Assembly (NCBI RefSeq): GCF_040783535.2
Contig: NZ_JBFONW020000001.1
Location: forward strand, 1,178,001-1,242,000
Length of the DNA stretch: 64,000 nucleotides
Direction of reading: 5' to 3'
Origin: Aestuariibius insulae
GTDB taxonomy: Bacteria; Pseudomonadota; Alphaproteobacteria; Rhodobacterales; Rhodobacteraceae
Shown: piece after piece, positions 59,280 through 64,000 of the stretch
Position numbering within the stretch: position 1 is the first letter of the stretch
How the letters are laid out: each line of letters starts with the position of its first letter
The notes under the pieces: model-generated
Databases searched by the model: none
Told to the model about the DNA's origin: nothing
The model's input: only the letters and a program-made list of their open reading frames with translations
Translations under genes and position numbers: made by a program

Positions 59280-62200
59280 CAATTCTCGATCCGAATGCCT
59301 ACCGCGAAGACCTCAATCGGACCCTCGCGCGTTTTGTGGCAACATCTTCTCCAATAAATGAGATCCGCGCGCCCAAACTTGCCGAACGACTCCGCGAAAA
59401 AGTCAGACGCCTCACCTTCGTAAAAGGACCATACGTCGAAACTCTTCCAGATTTCGAAAAAGGGCGCAGCCTCGCACAACTTCACAGTGAAGGTCTACTG
59501 GACCACAGATGGGTCGAATTTGGTCAGAATGAGCCCTCCGTGTGGGAGCGTCCCCTTCATACCCACCAAGAAGAGACACTGCTCCGGGACGAGAACTATC
59601 TCGTCGCAACCGGAACAGGCTCGGGTAAGACGGAAAGCTTCCTCTACCCAATGATCAATGACATCCTCAAGGAGGGTAATCTCGAACGGCCTGGCGTGCG
59701 CGCTATCCTCGTATATCCGCTCAACGCTCTGGCGAACGATCAACTCGGCCGGATTGCCCAGCTCCTATTTCGCGATCTCGGAGATCCTGGCATCACGCTT
59801 GGCCGCTACACTGGGCAGGTGAAATCCCATGCAACTCGAGAACAGGAAGTCACAAGGCTCCGCGAAACCCCCAGCTTCCAACAAACCTTCGGAGAGGACG
59901 CCGACGTTCCTCTCAACTGGAAGCTCTCGCGGCAGGAAATGCGGCAGACACCCCCGCACATTCTCATCACCAACTATGCGATGCTGGAGCATATTCTGCT
60001 CCTGCCTACAAACCGCCCGCTCCTTCAGAACGCGCGCCTCGCTCGCATCGTTCTCGATGAGATCCATACGTATACGGGCGCTCAGGCGATCGAAGTCGCC
60101 TTCCTACTGCGGCGCCTCAAGGCTCACCTTGAGATCCCTGATGGAAAAGTCAGATGCGTTGGTACATCGGCATCGCTAAACCCAAAGCGGAAAGGGGAGC
60201 TTTCCGACTTCGCCGAAAGACTTTTCGGCGAGCCCTTCGCTGGCGAACCCGCAGTCATTACATCAAAGAGAAAACTGCATCCAAAATTATCCAAGCCTGC
60301 CTCGGCAAGTGGCCTTAGCTCTGACGACTGGGCTAACGCCTCCAACTTGGCAAACATGGTTCGCGAGACCGTTCAGACAGGCGCTCCCATGGACATCGAG
60401 AGCTGGAATGCCGAAGCGGAGTTCCTTGGGCTGGACGCACTAAACCTCGACCCCTCTCACCCTTCATTGGGTGATGCATTAATCGAACGGCTGTCAGACT
60501 TCGAGGAAGTTCACGAAATCGCCCGCCGCCTCGAAGGCGGATCCATCCCCCTCCCTCGGCTTGCTGAGAACGTGTTTCCCGATGCGGATGAAGGCGCAAT
60601 TCCAGCACTGGTCGGTTTGATCTCTATCGGCGTTTTGGCTGTCAGCGGAAGCGCTGCCGTCTTTCCTCTTCTCCCTGCTCGATACCATTTGATATCGCGA
60701 GCACCGGACAGAACCGGCGTATCCCTTAAGGCCAACGACAGCGAAAGCCTGTCGCAAGTCGTCATTGGTGCAGAAATGGATGACGAAGCGCGCCCCGCTT
60801 TTGAGCTCTTCGTCTGCCGAAATTGCGGCGAACCCTATATCGAGGCTTGGGATGGCCCCACGCACCTTGAGGCGACGCCGGGTGGCGGCCCTCGTCGTCT
60901 TCTGCGCTTGGTCTCTGGCGGCAAGGCTGTAGAGGAGGATGATGAAGATGACACCTCGAGTGAAGATGATACACCGCACATGATTTACTTCGACCCCGCT
61001 TCTGGCCTACCGGTCGAAGAGGAGGCGGCTGGCGCTGTTGCCCTCGAGAATGTCGAGCTGCAAGAGGATCCCGACGACGGTCGACGTTACATGCCGCGCT
61101 GCGTAGCATGCCACCATCGCTCATCCAGATTTCCGGAGCCGATCACGACGGTTAGGCCGGGCGATGAAGCCCTTGCTGCCGTTGCTGCGCAGTCCATCCT
61201 TGAATCGATGCCTGCCAGAGATCTCGGAACCAATCCCCCCATGGATGGACGAAACCTGCTGGTCTTCTCTGACAACAGACAGGACGCCGCGTTCTTTGCG
61301 CCCTTCTTTGAACGCACCTCGCGAGAGCAAGCCCTTCGCAGTGCTATTCTCCGCGCCGTCGAAGCCAATGGCGAAATCGACATCGACAATCTTGTCTCTG
61401 CCGTTCGAAACGAGCTTCGTAAAGACGGACTAAGACTTTACCGGCCCGGTGTTCTGCCAGAGCTCGAGACCGGCACAAATGAAATGCAGCGCCTGAAGGC
61501 CCTGATCGTCGCTGAGCTGACAACCCTCGGCCGCGGACGTCTCGGCCTTGAAGGCTTTGGGCTCCTTGGCGTCAACTACGATCAACTCGATCGTGCGGTC
61601 TTCGCCGTCGAGAAGCACTTTCCGAAAAAGATGAAGCCCTTCGCGGAAGCTTACGTCCGTTATCTTCTCAAGATGATCAGAGAACATCGCGCTGTCTCAG
61701 ATCAGGGATCAGGCATGATAGACCTGGTCGATGAATCAGTCTGGACCCGCATTGCGGCGCAGCAGACGCGCTGTTTTACACGAGAGAAAAATAGCCGAGC
61801 AACAACGGCGATGAATCTCATCCCCGCGGCAAATCGACCAAACCGCTTCACCGCTCTCCTTAAAAAAATGGCGACCGCAACAGGGGAGGCTATCGACGAC
61901 AACCAGATACTCGATGTTCTGACTGCGTTCTGGAAAGTGATGGAGGGGCCTCGCTCCATCACTGCCCGCCATGGAGTAGGACGGGGCCTTAGGTTTGGCC
62001 CCGGCATCAAAGTCGTGCCTGGCCAGGACACCCACCTTTATCAGTGCATCAAGTGCGGAAGTCGAACTCAGTTCGACACCGCTGGAGTTTGTCAGTCCAT
62101 GGGCTGCAAGGGAACCTTGACTGAAATCGCCGCAGAGGAGCGCGCGGATCTCTTCGAGCAAAACCACTACGTTGCAAGATACCACGAGCATCCAGCCATG

Positions 62201-64000
62201 GGGATTGCGCGCGAGCACACTGCGGCGATTGCCGGTGAAATCCGAACCGCGATCGAGGAAGACTTCAAAATCGGGGAGGTAAACCTTCTTTCCTGCACGA
62301 CGACGATGGAGATGGGCGTCGACCTCGGTGATCTGGAAAGTGTCCTTTGCAAGAACGTTCCGCCATCCATCGCAAGCTATCAGCAGCGGGCAGGCCGGGC
62401 AGGGCGACGCGCCCAAGTCGCCCCTATCGTTCTGACAACCTCCCGCTCCGGGAGGTATGACCGTTCTGTCTTCGAACGGTTCGAAGAATATCTGGCTGAG
62501 CAACCACGCGTGCCGTATCTCAGCCTGGACAACGGTGGTTTCTTTCAGCGTCACCAGCTCTCAATGCTTCTGGCGAAATTCCTCGAACGCCGCCTCGCAG
62601 ACTACCAACGAAGCGGGTCTCCTCAACTTCGCGATGTCTTCGCCAGCGCTTTGACAGACGACGCGCGCCTTGCCTTTGATGAAAATTTCAACACTTGGCT
62701 CGACAACGCAGATGAAGACGTCGCGGCAGCGGCCGCGCTCGGAACGCGTCTACCTGCCGCAAATGCGGATATTGCGCTCGATGCAGAAGGTTGCCGCCGA
62801 GAGTTACGCAATAGAGTGATGCAATTCGCCGATGCCGTTTGGGGGCGTTGGACCATCATGCAGTCCGGCATAGATGATCTTGAAGAGGAGCGAAAGCAAC
62901 TCGACGCCAACGACTCTGCCGGTTTCACACGCATCGGCCGATACCAAGAGGCGCTTCGCACACAACAACGCCTCTACATCGGGCAGTTCATGATCGATCA
63001 GCTGTCTCGGCGCGCGGTCATCCCCACCTATTCATTCCCAGTGCACTCCGTTTCTCTCGAAGTTCTCAACGCGGCTGGTCAAACGTCCGACACTTCCGTG
63101 CTCGAGCTTGATCGTGATGGAGCCATCGGCATCTCAGAATATGCTCCTGGTTCGGAAATCGTCGCTGGTGGCCGTGTTTGGATCTCTGACGGGATATCAA
63201 AGCGATCCAAGTTCACCGGTGATGACGCGTTTATCGAGAAGGCTCAGTATCGCGTTTGCGAAGTCTGCCGATCTCCGCAGATCACCCCTCAACGTGTCAC
63301 CCGCGACGAAAACTGCTCTCAATGCGGTGCGCAGTTCTCTTCCATCAATAGAAAGCGCGACTTCCTCATGCCGCACGGCTTCCTCACGTCGGTGCGCGAC
63401 GGTCAGGGCCGAGACCCGGGCGCGAGTCGAATTCGATCGACCGTATCCGAAGAGGCGCTTCTGCTGACCGAAGCGCCAATCTCAAGCTACACGCCGACGG
63501 ATGTGCCGGGGATTTTGACCTTCCACGCGCCAGGCTCAAACCGCCCTGACGATCAATTGGGGCGCATCATCACTGTCAACAAAGGGCGGCATGGCGGCGG
63601 ATTTGCTTGGTGCCCCCGTTGTGAGCACGCCGTGCCTGCAATCAGTGCTGGCCCCAACAATGCCTGGCAGCAACCTATGACCTTGGAAGCTCATACCAAC
63701 CCACGAACGGGGCGCGATTGTCGATACGACCCCTCATTCCCAGTCTGGCCGATCGATCTCGCGCATGTCTTCGAGACAGACGTGCGCGCTATTCTCTTTC
63801 AAGGTACACCTCATGATCCAAACGGAGATCTAATTACGTCGACGAATATCGACCGCACATTGCAAGAAGCTCTACGCCTCGGCGCAGCAGAGCTTCTCGA
63901 GACGGACGCGCGTGACCTTCGGGCCATTGTTCAAAGGCTCGACGGCCATCTCGTGATTGTGCTTTATGACACGGTGTCCGGCGGGGCTGGTTATTCGACG
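59276..64000 (+). CDS. druE: DEAD/DEAH-box helicase with DUF1998 region, DruE-like (partial)
   Basis: Open from ATG 59276 to the right edge (1575 codons seen; C-terminus missing). Hand translation shows Walker A ATGTGSGKTESFLYP near residue 110, motif II VLDEIHTYTGAQAIEV, TSAS-type motif III (VGTSASLNPKRKG), motif V TTTMEMGVDLGDLESV and motif VI SYQQRAGRAGRRAQ. Cysteine pairs (CRNCG, CVAC, CIKCG, CEVC...CSQCG, CPRC) form several zinc ribbons. Near the edge VLYDTVSGGAGYS is the DUF1998 signature. A single chain with helicase and DUF1998 and more than 1575 residues matches Druantia DruE better than DISARM, where they are split. ATGA overlap with the DruH-like gene. Confidence 0.85.
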   Translation, partial: MTILDPNAYREDLNRTLARFVATSSPINEIRAPKLAERLREKVRRLTFVKGPYVETLPDFEKGRSLAQLHSEGLLDHRWVEFGQNEPSVWERPLHTHQEETLLRDENYLVATGTGSGKTESFLYPMINDILKEGNLERPGVRAILVYPLNALANDQLGRIAQLLFRDLGDPGITLGRYTGQVKSHATREQEVTRLRETPSFQQTFGEDADVPLNWKLSRQEMRQTPPHILITNYAMLEHILLLPTNRPLLQNARLARIVLDEIHTYTGAQAIEVAFLLRRLKAHLEIPDGKVRCVGTSASLNPKRKGELSDFAERLFGEPFAGEPAVITSKRKLHPKLSKPASASGLSSDDWANASNLANMVRETVQTGAPMDIESWNAEAEFLGLDALNLDPSHPSLGDALIERLSDFEEVHEIARRLEGGSIPLPRLAENVFPDADEGAIPALVGLISIGVLAVSGSAAVFPLLPARYHLISRAPDRTGVSLKANDSESLSQVVIGAEMDDEARPAFELFVCRNCGEPYIEAWDGPTHLEATPGGGPRRLLRLVSGGKAVEEDDEDDTSSEDDTPHMIYFDPASGLPVEEEAAGAVALENVELQEDPDDGRRYMPRCVACHHRSSRFPEPITTVRPGDEALAAVAAQSILESMPARDLGTNPPMDGRNLLVFSDNRQDAAFFAPFFERTSREQALRSAILRAVEANGEIDIDNLVSAVRNELRKDGLRLYRPGVLPELETGTNEMQRLKALIVAELTTLGRGRLGLEGFGLLGVNYDQLDRAVFAVEKHFPKKMKPFAEAYVRYLLKMIREHRAVSDQGSGMIDLVDESVWTRIAAQQTRCFTREKNSRATTAMNLIPAANRPNRFTALLKKMATATGEAIDDNQILDVLTAFWKVMEGPRSITARHGVGRGLRFGPGIKVVPGQDTHLYQCIKCGSRTQFDTAGVCQSMGCKGTLTEIAAEERADLFEQNHYVARYHEHPAMGIAREHTAAIAGEIRTAIEEDFKIGEVNLLSCTTTMEMGVDLGDLESVLCKNVPPSIASYQQRAGRAGRRAQVAPIVLTTSRSGRYDRSVFERFEEYLAEQPRVPYLSLDNGGFFQRHQLSMLLAKFLERRLADYQRSGSPQLRDVFASALTDDARLAFDENFNTWLDNADEDVAAAAALGTRLPAANADIALDAEGCRRELRNRVMQFADAVWGRWTIMQSGIDDLEEERKQLDANDSAGFTRIGRYQEALRTQQRLYIGQFMIDQLSRRAVIPTYSFPVHSVSLEVLNAAGQTSDTSVLELDRDGAIGISEYAPGSEIVAGGRVWISDGISKRSKFTGDDAFIEKAQYRVCEVCRSPQITPQRVTRDENCSQCGAQFSSINRKRDFLMPHGFLTSVRDGQGRDPGASRIRSTVSEEALLLTEAPISSYTPTDVPGILTFHAPGSNRPDDQLGRIITVNKGRHGGGFAWCPRCEHAVPAISAGPNNAWQQPMTLEAHTNPRTGRDCRYDPSFPVWPIDLAHVFETDVRAILFQGTPHDPNGDLITSTNIDRTLQEALRLGAAELLETDARDLRAIVQRLDGHLVIVLYDTVSGGAGYST

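Noticed and set aside
56214..64000. DISARM system
   Set aside because: DISARM has separate helicase and DUF1998 genes plus a methyltransferase; here helicase and DUF1998 are in one very long chain next to a 1021-residue protein and no methyltransferase is seen.
1..64000. CRISPR arrays
   Set aside because: No array of regularly spaced identical repeats of 25-40 bp with unique spacers; the repeats seen are 7-12 bp boxes, hairpins or the Y RNA genes.

Overview
The window looks like a chromosomal segment of an alphaproteobacterium, most likely Rhodobacterales (Roseobacter group). Pointers are the high GC content with GC-skewed codon use, a GapR/DUF2312 protein, the compact glgPBCAX-pgm cluster, the Anbu protease operon, TRAP transporters and a GcrA-like HTH protein. 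This assignment is inferred from gene content; no rRNA or true tRNA gene is present.

Layout. 1-2.4 kb: end of an acyl-CoA dehydrogenase gene and a divergent phosphotransferase gene. 2.5-13.7 kb: gapR-like gene and a tightly overlapped glycogen operon (phosphorylase, branching enzyme, ADP-glucose pyrophosphorylase, synthase, debranching enzyme, phosphoglucomutase). 13.9-17.8 kb: the four-gene Anbu operon (ATP-grasp, alpha-E, transglutaminase, proteasome-like protease). 17.8-27.0 kb: sugar-acid catabolism (KDG kinase, IlvD/Edd dehydratase, TRAP transporter, LacI regulator with a perfect 16-bp operator), interrupted by an AT-richer HExxH gene. 27.0-29.0 kb: sodium:alanine-type symporter and universal stress protein. 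29.4-32.4 kb: copper locus in which a PCuAC domain is fused to an MbnP domain, followed by the di-heme partner MbnH.

32.4-38.1 kb is the most unusual part. It is an RtcR-type RNA-repair locus: rtcR is divergent from rsr (Ro60/TROVE-vWA), followed on the minus strand by three consecutive Y-RNA genes, an unrecognised helical-repeat protein and the RNA 2'-phosphotransferase KptA/Tpt1. No RtcB or RtcA is present. The three RNAs share a covarying Ro-type terminal stem and carry tRNA-like modules whose acceptor stem is closed by a loop; two have the stem in place of the anticodon arm and one has it in the D loop. The RtcR has lost the GAFTGA motif.

38.1-46.9 kb: an AT-richer, decaying island with an IS5-type transposase remnant, a sulfotransferase-like protein, a methyltransferase, glycosyltransferases, a frameshifted methyltransferase and a frameshifted integrase-like fragment. 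47.1 kb to the right edge: a P4-like satellite or integrative element with a tyrosine integrase, excisionase, repressor with paired operators, small HTH proteins, primase, SF3 helicase and a 9-bp-phased TGGGGC box array that may be its origin. Its apparent cargo is a Druantia type III-like pair (DruH-like plus a DruE-like helicase/DUF1998 protein that runs off the window).
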